The translations under genes and the position numbers were made by a program. The notes beneath the pieces are model-generated. The model was given only the letters and a program-made list of their open reading frames with translations. It was not told where the DNA came from and did not search any database. Positions 33,787-41,566 of a stretch of DNA of 64,000 bases are shown here, piece after piece. Position 1 is the first letter of the stretch, and each line of letters starts with the position of its first letter. The stretch is taken from positions 124,001-188,000 of the forward strand of contig JAWKHS010000011.1 in the NCBI GenBank assembly GCA_041394705.1, written 5' to 3'. This DNA is from Vicinamibacterales bacterium (GTDB taxonomy: Bacteria; Acidobacteriota; Vicinamibacteria; Vicinamibacterales; UBA2999).

Positions 33787-34758
33787 ATGATCGCCATCCG
33801 CGCACACGAGTTCGGCGGGCCTGACGTGCTCCGCCTCGATGAGATTCCAGAGCCGGCGCCGGGGCCGGGGCAGGTACGGGTACGGCTCGAAGCGGTGGGG
33901 GTGAATCCGTTCGACACCTACATGTTGAGCGGCACCTACGCGATCAAGCCGACGCTGCCCTATTCGCCTGGGGCGGATGGCGCGGGTGTGGTGGATGCGG
34001 CGGGGCCGGGGGTGGAGTCGCCGAAGATCGGCGACCGGGTGTACATCGCCGGTACGGCCGACCACAAGGCGTATGGCGCCTATCGCCAGGTGGTGCTGTG
34101 CTGGGCGGGGCAGACGCATCCGCTGCCGGAGCGCGTGTCGTTCTCCGAAGGCGCCGCGGTCGGCGTCCCGTGCGTGACCGCGCACGAGGCGCTCCGCCGG
34201 GCGGCGCCGAAGGCGGGCGACGTGGTGCTCGTCCACGGTGCCAGCGGCAGCGTCGGGATGTCCGTCGTGCAGCTGGCGCGGGCCGCCGGCTACACCGTGA
34301 TCGGGACCGCCGGGACCGACGACGGCCTGGCGCTCGTCGCGGCCGAAGGCGCGCACCACGCGGTGGACCACCGCGACCCCGGCCACGCCGACCGGGTGCT
34401 CGCCCTGACGAGCGGCCGCGGGCCCGACGTCATCATCGAGATGCTCGCCAACGTCAACCTGGACGCGGACCTGACGATCGTCGCGCCGCAGGGCCGGATC
34501 GTGATCGTGGGGAACCGCGGGCGGATCGAGATCGACCCGCGCAAGATCATGGGCAAGCAGTCGGTGGTGACGGGCTTCGCCCTGTGGGGCGTGAGCGACG
34601 AGGATCTCGCCGCGGCGCACGCGGCGGTCGGCGAAGCGCTGGCCTCCGGCGCGCTCAGGCCCGTGGTCGGCGCCGAGCTGCCGCTGGCCGAGGCCGCCGA
34701 GGCGCACCGGCGCGTGATGGCGCCGGGCGCGCGGGGAAAGATCGTCCTCACACCGTAG
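33787..34758 (+). CDS. Zinc-free quinone oxidoreductase (MDR superfamily)
   Basis: A 323-residue medium-chain dehydrogenase/reductase of the zeta-crystallin/QOR class. It has the GroES-like N-terminal domain (GVNPFDTYML, GADGAGVV) without the structural or catalytic zinc ligands. The NADPH-binding Rossmann motif is HGASGSVGMSVVQLA. It likely reduces quinones with NADPH in the cytoplasm. The ATG at 33787 follows the repeat-rich intergenic block. Normal length. Confidence 0.92.
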   Translation: MIAIRAHEFGGPDVLRLDEIPEPAPGPGQVRVRLEAVGVNPFDTYMLSGTYAIKPTLPYSPGADGAGVVDAAGPGVESPKIGDRVYIAGTADHKAYGAYRQVVLCWAGQTHPLPERVSFSEGAAVGVPCVTAHEALRRAAPKAGDVVLVHGASGSVGMSVVQLARAAGYTVIGTAGTDDGLALVAAEGAHHAVDHRDPGHADRVLALTSGRGPDVIIEMLANVNLDADLTIVAPQGRIVIVGNRGRIEIDPRKIMGKQSVVTGFALWGVSDEDLAAAHAAVGEALASGALRPVVGAELPLAEAAEAHRRVMAPGARGKIVLTP

Positions 34759-34812
34759 GACGGGTCGGCGCCGCCTCGGGCGACGCGGTCAGGCGCAGCC
34801 GCGCGGCGGCCG

Positions 34813-35892
34813 CTACTTCCCGCCCTTGCGGGCGAGCTCGTCGTCGATGATGTCCTCGAAGACCGCGGGCGGCTGCGCGCCCGACACCAGGCGGCCGTTG
34901 ATGTAGATCGTGGGCGTGGATCCGACGCCCATCTTCTCGCCGTAGGCGATGTCTTCCTGCACGATCGACGCGTACTTGCCGGAGTCGAGGCACTGGTCGA
35001 ACTTCGCCTGGTCGAGGCCGAGCGCTCCGGCGCTCTGCTTCAGCTGCGGCACCTGCAGCTGCTGCTGGTTCTGGAACATGCGGTCGTGCAGCTCCCAGTA
35101 CTTGCCCTGGTCGCCGGCGCAGTGCGCGGCCTCCGCCGCCTTGGGCGCCTGCAGGTGGTTCTGCAGCGGGAAGTCCTTGTAGATCAGGCGAATCTTGCCG
35201 GCGTACTTCTCCTCGAGCGCCTTCAGCGTGGGCGTGACGCGCGCGCAGAACGGGCACTGGTACTCGGAGAACTCGACAATCGTGATCGGCGCGTCCTTGG
35301 GACCCCGGCTCGGATCGTGATCGGCGATCGCCACGTCGTAGCGGGGCGGATCGAGCGAGATGTTCACGGCCGGGCCGCTCCGCTTCAGGTCCGCCACCAT
35401 CACCGCCAGGTTCTGGGCGTCGCGGTTGCGCTGGATGAAGGCCGTGATCGACTCGCGGAGGTCGTTCACCGTGGAGGCGCCGACCCGGTCGCGGTTGTCG
35501 TCGTAGACCTTCTGGATCTCGGCTTCGGTGACGGGCTGGCGCCGCTTCTCCAGTTCGGCCTCGACGTACTTCTCGCGCGTCGTGCCGGCCTTGGCCGCGG
35601 CCTGATCCAGCAGGTAGTCACTCACCAGCTGGTCGATGCTGGCGCGCCGGTGCTGGTAGAGCAGCTGGGTCACGCGGGCGCGCTCGGCCGGGTCGTCCTC
35701 CTGCCACCGGGACTCGACGTCCTTCAGGGTGAAGGTCTTGTCGCCGATCTTGGCCACGACCTCGTCGGCCTGGCCCGTCCCCGGCGCCGGCGCCTGCGGC
35801 GCGGACGCCGCGGTTTGGGCATCCGCGCACCCGCCGAGCACGGCGGCCGTCAGCACCACGACGCACCCGAATCCCGTCTTCGCCATCGTCAT
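34813..35892 (-). CDS. DsbA/thioredoxin-fold lipoprotein with SurA-like N-terminus
   Basis: A protein of about 359 residues. Lipobox VLGGC (Cys22) follows a short signal. Residues about 45-160 form a helical SurA/PpiC-like N-domain (VVAKIGDKTFTLKDVESRW, LVSDYLLDQAAAKAG). The rest is a DsbA-type thioredoxin domain with the redox motif CPFC (Cys213/216) and the cis-Pro loop GVGSTPTIYING. It should act in the periplasm as a disulfide oxidase or isomerase, the N-domain perhaps binding unfolded clients. The ATG at 35892 was preferred because GAGAGG lies six bases upstream; the ATG at 35898 abuts the same site. Confidence 0.88.
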   Translation of the reverse strand: MTMAKTGFGCVVVLTAAVLGGCADAQTAASAPQAPAPGTGQADEVVAKIGDKTFTLKDVESRWQEDDPAERARVTQLLYQHRRASIDQLVSDYLLDQAAAKAGTTREKYVEAELEKRRQPVTEAEIQKVYDDNRDRVGASTVNDLRESITAFIQRNRDAQNLAVMVADLKRSGPAVNISLDPPRYDVAIADHDPSRGPKDAPITIVEFSEYQCPFCARVTPTLKALEEKYAGKIRLIYKDFPLQNHLQAPKAAEAAHCAGDQGKYWELHDRMFQNQQQLQVPQLKQSAGALGLDQAKFDQCLDSGKYASIVQEDIAYGEKMGVGSTPTIYINGRLVSGAQPPAVFEDIIDDELARKGGK

Positions 35893-35934
35893 CCGCATCC
35901 TCTCAGCTTACCCCGGCGCGCCGCCGGACGACCC

Positions 35935-36867
35935 CTACCCCGGCGGCCCTCGCCTGATGACCTCGTCCACCGCCACCGTGAACCGCCGGTAGTTGGCGTA
36001 GGTCGCCACGCCCGTCACCTCGTCCACGTCGTTCAGGGCCTTGTAGTAGTCCTCCATCCGCGCCGGCACCCAGAAGTCCAGGGCGTCGTCCGCGCGGTAG
36101 GTGGTGGTCACGACGGCCCGGATCACGGGGTCGGCCGCCGTCATCATGGTCTTCAGGACGGTGCCGGTGGCCGCGTCCACCCAGAGTTCGCCGTAGACGG
36201 GCAGGTCCCGACCCCGGGTGGTCTTGATGAGGGTGGGCCGGTCGCGCTCGTGGTACTCGAGGCGCCAGGCCGGCTTGCCGTCCACCTGGTCGGTGGCGGC
36301 GAAGGAGACGTCGAACCGGCCGCGCACGTCGGGGTGCAGGAACAGCAGGGCCAGCGTCGGGATGTTGATGGTCCGCGTCATCGACCCGAGGTTGTAGCGG
36401 GTGCTGTCGGCCATGATCCGCGACGCGCGGTCGAGGCTGCCGACGGTGGGTTCCAGGAAGAGCTTCGCCAGGCGATCGCCGCGGTCGGCCACGCGGCGTC
36501 CGTTCACCTGGAACGTGTCCCGGAACGGCAGCCAGCCCCCGCCGCCTCCGACCCGGACCAGCAGGTAGTCGGAGCGCAGGGTCTGGCGCTTGCGGACCCC
36601 GCCCCCGGTGGAGAAGCCGCCGCCGGGGTTGGTGCGCGACAGGTTGCCGGCCGACGGGTTGTTGTCGGGCCGCCGGATCTCCTGCACGTACTCTTCCTCG
36701 GCCACGAGCAGGGAGAAGCGCTCTTCGTAGCCGCGGACGTAGGTGGCGGCGCGCGCGAGCACGTCGGCGAGCGTCGGCTCGGCCTGCGCGGACCGCCCGG
36801 ACGTCGGGACGCCGGACGCGAGGAAGGCCAGGGCGAGCCCGGCGGCGGCCGCGTGCCGGGCCGTCAC
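35935..36867 (-). CDS. Secreted protein of unknown function
   Basis: A 310-residue protein beginning at a GTG at 36867, with a signal peptide (AAAAGLALAFLASGVPTSG). The mature part starts with a helix (LADVLARAATYVRGYEERF) and continues as mixed beta structure (YLLVRVGGGGGWLPFRDTFQVNG, ending in YANYRRFTVAVDEVI). The layout resembles acidobacterial secreted proteins with a LolA-like or DUF4292-like lipid-binding fold, but no diagnostic motif is present. It follows the DsbA-like gene upstream in the same orientation with a gap of about 40 bases, so they may be co-transcribed. Confidence 0.7.
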   Translation of the reverse strand: MTARHAAAAGLALAFLASGVPTSGRSAQAEPTLADVLARAATYVRGYEERFSLLVAEEEYVQEIRRPDNNPSAGNLSRTNPGGGFSTGGGVRKRQTLRSDYLLVRVGGGGGWLPFRDTFQVNGRRVADRGDRLAKLFLEPTVGSLDRASRIMADSTRYNLGSMTRTINIPTLALLFLHPDVRGRFDVSFAATDQVDGKPAWRLEYHERDRPTLIKTTRGRDLPVYGELWVDAATGTVLKTMMTAADPVIRAVVTTTYRADDALDFWVPARMEDYYKALNDVDEVTGVATYANYRRFTVAVDEVIRRGPPG

Positions 36868-37222
36868 GCGCCGGCCTCGCGAGGTGGGCCCTCGTCGAAT
36901 CCCCGGCAGGCGCGGACAGGCAAGCGCGGATACCTGGGGAAAGCGGGGTCCGTGAGGCTTCGGGTGCACATCCAGAACGTCGACACCGCCCCCGGCACCA
37001 GGCGGTGCCACCGGCAGCGTCCGCAGAGCCCCGGATCGACTGGCTGTGGCACGGTCCCCCATGGTAACGCCGCTGACCGGGTTGCAACGGACGAGCCGCG
37101 GCGAGCGGCCCGTCGCTGCACGCAACGACCGGTCCGGTGGACGTCCCAGGCCTGTCCCGCACGGCCGGGGCTCGCCGGGAGCGTGTATGCTCGTGGTAAG
37201 ACTCTTGCTCGCCCGGAGGCCG

Positions 37223-37675
37223 ATGCCACCCTGTGTTCGTGTTCCCGCCCTGGCCGTGACCCTGTTGTCCCTGGTCGCCGCCGGCTGCGGTAAAGACAAC
37301 CCCACCTCGCCCACCACGACCGACACCACCACGACCACCACGGTCGCCGACCCCGCGGTGTCGGAGAACTTCAGCGGCACCCTGCCGGTGGGCGGCTACC
37401 GGTTCTACTCGTTCGACGTGCCGACCAACGGGACGGTCACGGCCACCCTGAACGCCGTCGGCGGCGGGCCGGTGCCCACCACGGTGTGGGTCGGCCTCGG
37501 CGTCGGCGTGCCGGATGGCACCGACTGCCCGACCGACCTGTCGCTGAACACGCAGTCCGGCGAGGGCCCGCACATCAGCACGACGCTGGCCCCGGGCACC
37601 CACTGCGTGCGCGTCTACGACATCGGCAACCTGGCGAGCCCGGCCCCGTTCGCCGTCACCATCGGCCACCCGTGA
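37223..37675 (+). CDS. Small lipoprotein, tandem paralogue 1
   Basis: A 150-residue lipoprotein. ATG at 37223 with GGAGG four bases before. Lipobox VAAGC is followed by GKDNPTSP and a Thr-rich linker, then a beta domain of about 100 residues (PVGGYRFYSFDVPTNGTVTA) with two Cys (TDCPTDL, THCVRVYD). Its stop overlaps the next gene's GTG (GTGA). The two following genes encode the same architecture, so this is a tandem duplication. The domain looks like the pre-peptidase C-terminal (PPC) type beta-sandwich. Role unknown. Confidence 0.8.
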   Translation: MPPCVRVPALAVTLLSLVAAGCGKDNPTSPTTTDTTTTTTVADPAVSENFSGTLPVGGYRFYSFDVPTNGTVTATLNAVGGGPVPTTVWVGLGVGVPDGTDCPTDLSLNTQSGEGPHISTTLAPGTHCVRVYDIGNLASPAPFAVTIGHP

Positions 37676-38115
37676 CCCGCCTGGTGGTAGCGGTCGGCCT
37701 CACGACCCTGGCGGCGCTGGCGACGGCCTGCGGCAACGACACCCCGACGCCCACGTCGCCGAGCATTCCCGACAGCCTCGTCTCGGGCACGTCGCGCCTG
37801 TTCACGGGCACGGTCGGGGCGCAGGGGTCGTCGTTCTACTCCTTCACGATCCCGCAGGACTCGGGGGTGTTCGTCACCCTGGCCAGCGTGACGGCCGAGA
37901 ACGGCCGCGACGCGCTGGCGACGCCGCTGCAGCTCGGGTTCGGCGTGCCGCGGGGCACCGGGTGCGCCGCCACGACGACGGTCACGGTGGCGGCCGGCCT
38001 CACGCCGCAGCTGCGCGAGTACACGACCCAGGGCGTGCACTGCGTGTCGGTCTCGGACGCCAGCACGCTCACGGCGCCGGTCCGGTTCGCCATTCGCATC
38101 GGGTACTTCCAGTGA
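37672..38115 (+). CDS. Small lipoprotein, tandem paralogue 2
   Basis: A 147-residue paralogue of the preceding gene: lipobox ALATAC, then GNDTPTPTSP, a beta domain (GTVGAQGSSFYSFTIPQDSG), the same first Cys (GTGCAAT) and second Cys (GVHCVSVSD). It starts at a GTG overlapping the previous stop by four bases and ends with the same GTGA overlap to the next gene, so all three are likely translated by reinitiation. Confidence 0.8.
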   Translation: MTRLVVAVGLTTLAALATACGNDTPTPTSPSIPDSLVSGTSRLFTGTVGAQGSSFYSFTIPQDSGVFVTLASVTAENGRDALATPLQLGFGVPRGTGCAATTTVTVAAGLTPQLREYTTQGVHCVSVSDASTLTAPVRFAIRIGYFQ

Positions 38116-38537
38116 GATCGCGCGCAGTGCTCGTCTCGTGCGCCGCCGCGGCGCTGCTCGCCGCCGGGTGCGGCAACGACACCCCGACGTCGGCCACCAC
38201 CACGACCACCTCGCCCATCACCACGCCGGTGACGGTGTCGTTCCCCGGGTCCGTCGGCCCCGGCGGGTCCGTCTCGCGCTCCTTCGTGCCCCAGATCACG
38301 GGCCCCGCCAAGGCCGTGGTCAGCGACATCTCGCCGCCGACGGCGCTCTCGGTCGCGCTGGGCATCCCGCGCGCCGACGGCTCGGGGTGCCTCCCGGCCA
38401 TCTCGTCCACCTCGGGCAACCTGCAGTCGGTCGAGGTGAGCTCGGCCGTGGGGCTCGGCTCGTTCTGCGTGATGGTGTACGCCCCGGCAAGCTCGGCCGA
38501 CGCGGTGGGCTTCACCGTGACGTTGACGTACCCTTGA
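38112..38537 (+). CDS. Small lipoprotein, tandem paralogue 3
   Basis: A 141-residue third member: lipobox LAAGC, GNDTPTSATTTTT linker, beta domain (VGPGGSVSRSFVPQITGPAK), and Cys in GSGCLPA and GSFCVMVYA. It is more diverged than the first two. About 60 bases later the VWA protein gene begins in the same orientation, so the array may form one operon with it. Confidence 0.8.
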   Translation: MRSRAVLVSCAAAALLAAGCGNDTPTSATTTTTSPITTPVTVSFPGSVGPGGSVSRSFVPQITGPAKAVVSDISPPTALSVALGIPRADGSGCLPAISSTSGNLQSVEVSSAVGLGSFCVMVYAPASSADAVGFTVTLTYP

Positions 38538-38595
38538 GATCGGACCGGGCACGCGCCGCCTGGTCCTGCCGTCATCGTCCCGGAGGCTCGCCGAC

Positions 38596-39498
38596 ATGAC
38601 TCGCTCCCTCCCGATCGCGGTCGCCCTCGTGGCCTCGTCGCTCCTGGCCGTCAGCGCGCAGCCGACGTTCCGGTCGTCGGTCCGCACCGTCCCCGTCTAC
38701 GCCACGGCCACCGACGCCACCGGCCGCCTCGTGCCCGACCTCACGCAGGACGACTTCGAGATCCTGGACAACGGCCGGCCGGTGACGATCTCGTCGTTCT
38801 CGAACGACCCGCAGCCGTTCACGGCGGTCGTCATGCTCGACACGAGCGCGAGCATGACCGAGCACCTGAAGCTGCTGAACCAGGCCTCGGAGCAGTTCCT
38901 GATCCGGATGCTGCCCGTGGACAAGGCGCAGGTGGGGGCCTTCAACGACAAGCTGCAGTTGTCGGGGACCTTCACGAGCGATCGCGACGAGCTCATCGCG
39001 GCGCTCGACGACCTGCAGTTCGGCAACGCCACGCGCCTGTGGGACGCGCTGGCGTTCAGCATGGACGCCTTCAAGGACGTCGAGGGCCGGCGCGTCATCC
39101 TGCTCTTCACCGACGGCGACGACACCGCCAGCCGCGTCCGCTTCGGCGACGTCATGGCGAGGGCCCGCGACGAGGAAGTGATGGTGTACGGCGTCGGCCT
39201 GTCGGTGGACTTCTTCAACGGCGCGCGGCGGATCCGCTCGCGGCCCGATCGCAACCTGCGGCGCATCGCCGAGGAGACGGGCGGCGGCTACTTCGAGCTG
39301 CAGAAGACGGACCTGATGGCGTCCACCTTCACGCGCGTGGCGCAGGAACTCCGGAGCCAGTACCTGCTGGCCTTCGCGCCGGAGGCGCTGGACGGCAAAC
39401 CGCACAAGCTCGACGTGCGCGTCAAGCGGCCCGGCGTCACCGTGCGCGCCAGGCGCAGCTACCTGGCCACGGGCGACCAGCCGAGCGCCGCGCGCTGA
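38596..39498 (+). CDS. Secreted VWFA-related protein (acidobacterial type)
   Basis: A 300-residue protein with a signal peptide (cleavage after SAQ near residue 22), then a short beta region (TVPVYATATDATGRLVPDLT, QDDFEILDNG). A von Willebrand A domain follows with the metal motif DTSASM at 82-87 and LFTDGDDT further on. This matches the VWFA-related family expanded in Acidobacteria (TIGR03436). Such domains bind protein partners through a metal ion. It follows the three small lipoprotein genes and may share their transcript. A strong hairpin ends the unit. Confidence 0.88.
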   Translation: MTRSLPIAVALVASSLLAVSAQPTFRSSVRTVPVYATATDATGRLVPDLTQDDFEILDNGRPVTISSFSNDPQPFTAVVMLDTSASMTEHLKLLNQASEQFLIRMLPVDKAQVGAFNDKLQLSGTFTSDRDELIAALDDLQFGNATRLWDALAFSMDAFKDVEGRRVILLFTDGDDTASRVRFGDVMARARDEEVMVYGVGLSVDFFNGARRIRSRPDRNLRRIAEETGGGYFELQKTDLMASTFTRVAQELRSQYLLAFAPEALDGKPHKLDVRVKRPGVTVRARRSYLATGDQPSAAR

Positions 39499-39510
39499 GC
39501 CGTACGCACG

Positions 39511-39549
39511 AACGCCTGGCCGCGACCGTCTCGGTCGGCGCCAGGCGTT
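39511..39549. terminator. Hairpin terminator between convergent genes
   Basis: Outer 10-base stem AACGCCTGGC/GCCAGGCGTT with an inner 6-base stem CGACCG/CGGTCG, separated by a 2x2 mismatch. It sits between the VWA stop and the small gene at 39584, placed to serve both directions. Confidence 0.65.
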
Positions 39550-39583
39550 GGGAACGAAGCCGCGCGAGCGCGGCACCCAGGGG

Positions 39584-39682
39584 TCAGACGAGCACGAGCG
39601 TCACGATGATCGTGGCGAGCAGCAACGCCGCCACCACGGGCTCGGCCGTCCCGGAGAAGTTCCAGTCCAGCACGCGAAACAT
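39584..39682 (-). CDS. Single-TM small membrane protein, 32 residues
   Basis: A 32-codon gene: MFRVLDWNFSGTAEP, then a hydrophobic helix to the end (about residues 16-32). AGGAGG lies eight bases before the ATG, an excellent ribosome site for such a short frame, and a hairpin follows downstream. Short proteins of this kind often sit in the inner membrane and tune larger complexes. It is too short for standard gene finders. The coding call rests on the ribosome site and the clean N-polar/C-hydrophobic pattern. Confidence 0.6.
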   Translation of the reverse strand: MFRVLDWNFSGTAEPVVAALLLATIIVTLVLV

Positions 39683-39897
39683 GTTCAGGGCCTCCTGATC
39701 TCGGTGCGCCGTTCACGGCGCACTCACTGGTATGGACGGCCCCGCGCGGTGAATGTTCATCGGAATCGGCGGGCCCGGCGCGTCCATCGGCGCCCGCGGC
39801 GGGGCCCCGTCCCGCCCGGGCGTAGAATGACGGCGCCAGGAACCCTCTGGCGGACGCGGCCGTCCGGTCCGTCCACCATCCCAGGAACCGCGCCACG

Positions 39898-41559
39898 ATG
39901 ACCGCACCGCCTTCCACGCCGCACGGCGACCGTCCGTGGGGCAATCCCTCCGCCTCCCGATCCCCGGCCGTCGGGCGGCGCGGCATGATCGCCACGAGCC
40001 AGTCCCTGGCCTCGGCGGCGGGCCTGGACGTACTGCAGCGCGGGGGCAACGCCGTGGACGCCGCCGTCGCAGCCGCCGCGGTCCTGGCCGTGATCGAGCC
40101 CTCCATGACGGGCATCGGCGGCGATCTGTTCGCCTTGGTGTACGACCCGGCCTCCGGGCAGGTGCACGGACTCGACGCGTGCGGGCGGGCCGCGGGCGGC
40201 GCCACGCCGGAGGCCTTCACGGCCGGCGGCCACACGGTGATGCCGGCGGAAGGCCCCCTTGCCGTGAACGTGCCCGGCGTGGTCAGCGGATGGGCGGCGC
40301 TGCTCGAGCGCTTCGGCTCCTGGCCGCTGGACCGGCTCCTGGAGCCCGCGATCGCCCACGCGCGCGACGGCTATCCGGTGGCGGAGCTGATGGCGCACGA
40401 GTGGCAGGACGCCGTGCCGCGCCTGGCGCGGGACCGGGCCGCCGCCGCCACGTTCCTTCCCGATGGCGCGGCTCCGGAACCTGGCGCGCTGGCCTCGAAC
40501 CCGCGGCTCGCGGACACGCTGGCGCGCATCGCCCGGAACGGCGCGGCCGCCTTCTACACCGGCCCGATCGCCGAGGCCATCGACCGTGACATGCGCGCGC
40601 GCGGCGGCCTCCTGACGGCGCGCGATCTGGCCGCGCACACGGCCGACTGGGTGACGCCGATCTCGACCGGCTACCGGGGCGTCGACCTGTACGAGATGCC
40701 GCCGAGCACGCAGGGCCTCGTGGCGCTGCAGATGCTGAACATCCTGGAAGGCTTCGACGTCGCGGCGATGGGCCACAACAGCGCCGACTACCTGCACGTC
40801 GTGGCCGAAGCCAAGAAGATCGCGTTCGCCGATCGCGGCGCCTACCTGGCCGACCGCGCCTTCGTCCCGGACGCCGCGCTCCGGACGCTCGTCTCGAAGG
40901 CGTACGGCGACGCCCGGCGCGGCGAGATCGACATGCGGACGGCGAAGACGTACGCGCCCGGACTGACGGGCGGCCCCGCCGGCGCGGCCCGCGACTTCGC
41001 GGGCAACGACCGCGGCGACACCGTCTACCTGACGGCCGCCGACGCGAGCGGCCTCGTGGTGTCGTTCATCCAGTCGCTCTTCTCCAGCTTCGGCGCCGGC
41101 ATCGTCGCCGGCGACACGGGCGTCGTGCTGAACAACCGCGCGTCGGGCTTCGTGCTGACGCCCGGCCATCCCAACCAGGTCGCGCCCGGCAAGCGGCCCC
41201 TCCACACGCTCGTGCCCGCGATGCTCCTGAAGGACGGGCGGCCATGGGTGTCGTTCGGCGTGATGGGCGGCGACAACCAGGCGCAGGCCCACGCGCAGAT
41301 CGTGGCGAAGCTCGTGGACTTCGGCCTGCACGTCCAGGCCGCGGGTGAGTCGCCGCGCGTGCGCCACATGGACCAGGTCCTGGCCGTGGAGCGCGGCATC
41401 CCGGCAGGCGTCCGCGCCGCCCTGGAAGCCCGCGGGCACCGGCTGCGCGATGGACGCGGCCAGATGGGCGGCTACCAGGCCATCATGATCGACGCCGCCA
41501 CGGGCGTGCTCCTTGGCGGGTCCGACATGCGCAAGGACGGACTCGCCATCGGCTGCTGA
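39898..41559 (+). CDS. ggt: Gamma-glutamyltransferase family protein
   Basis: A 553-residue Ntn-hydrolase of the gamma-glutamyltranspeptidase family. It would self-cleave before Thr375 (in GDTVYLT) to give large and small subunits. The early motif GGNAVDAAVA (about 49-58), SMTGIGGD (69-76) and the small-subunit MGGDNQ (456-461) are conserved. There is no signal peptide, unlike periplasmic GGT of proteobacteria, so it is probably cytoplasmic and may act on gamma-glutamyl compounds or related amides. It is convergent with the ADOP gene, with stops seven bases apart. Confidence 0.9.
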   Translation: MTAPPSTPHGDRPWGNPSASRSPAVGRRGMIATSQSLASAAGLDVLQRGGNAVDAAVAAAAVLAVIEPSMTGIGGDLFALVYDPASGQVHGLDACGRAAGGATPEAFTAGGHTVMPAEGPLAVNVPGVVSGWAALLERFGSWPLDRLLEPAIAHARDGYPVAELMAHEWQDAVPRLARDRAAAATFLPDGAAPEPGALASNPRLADTLARIARNGAAAFYTGPIAEAIDRDMRARGGLLTARDLAAHTADWVTPISTGYRGVDLYEMPPSTQGLVALQMLNILEGFDVAAMGHNSADYLHVVAEAKKIAFADRGAYLADRAFVPDAALRTLVSKAYGDARRGEIDMRTAKTYAPGLTGGPAGAARDFAGNDRGDTVYLTAADASGLVVSFIQSLFSSFGAGIVAGDTGVVLNNRASGFVLTPGHPNQVAPGKRPLHTLVPAMLLKDGRPWVSFGVMGGDNQAQAHAQIVAKLVDFGLHVQAAGESPRVRHMDQVLAVERGIPAGVRAALEARGHRLRDGRGQMGGYQAIMIDAATGVLLGGSDMRKDGLAIGC

Positions 41560-41566
41560 ACCCGGA

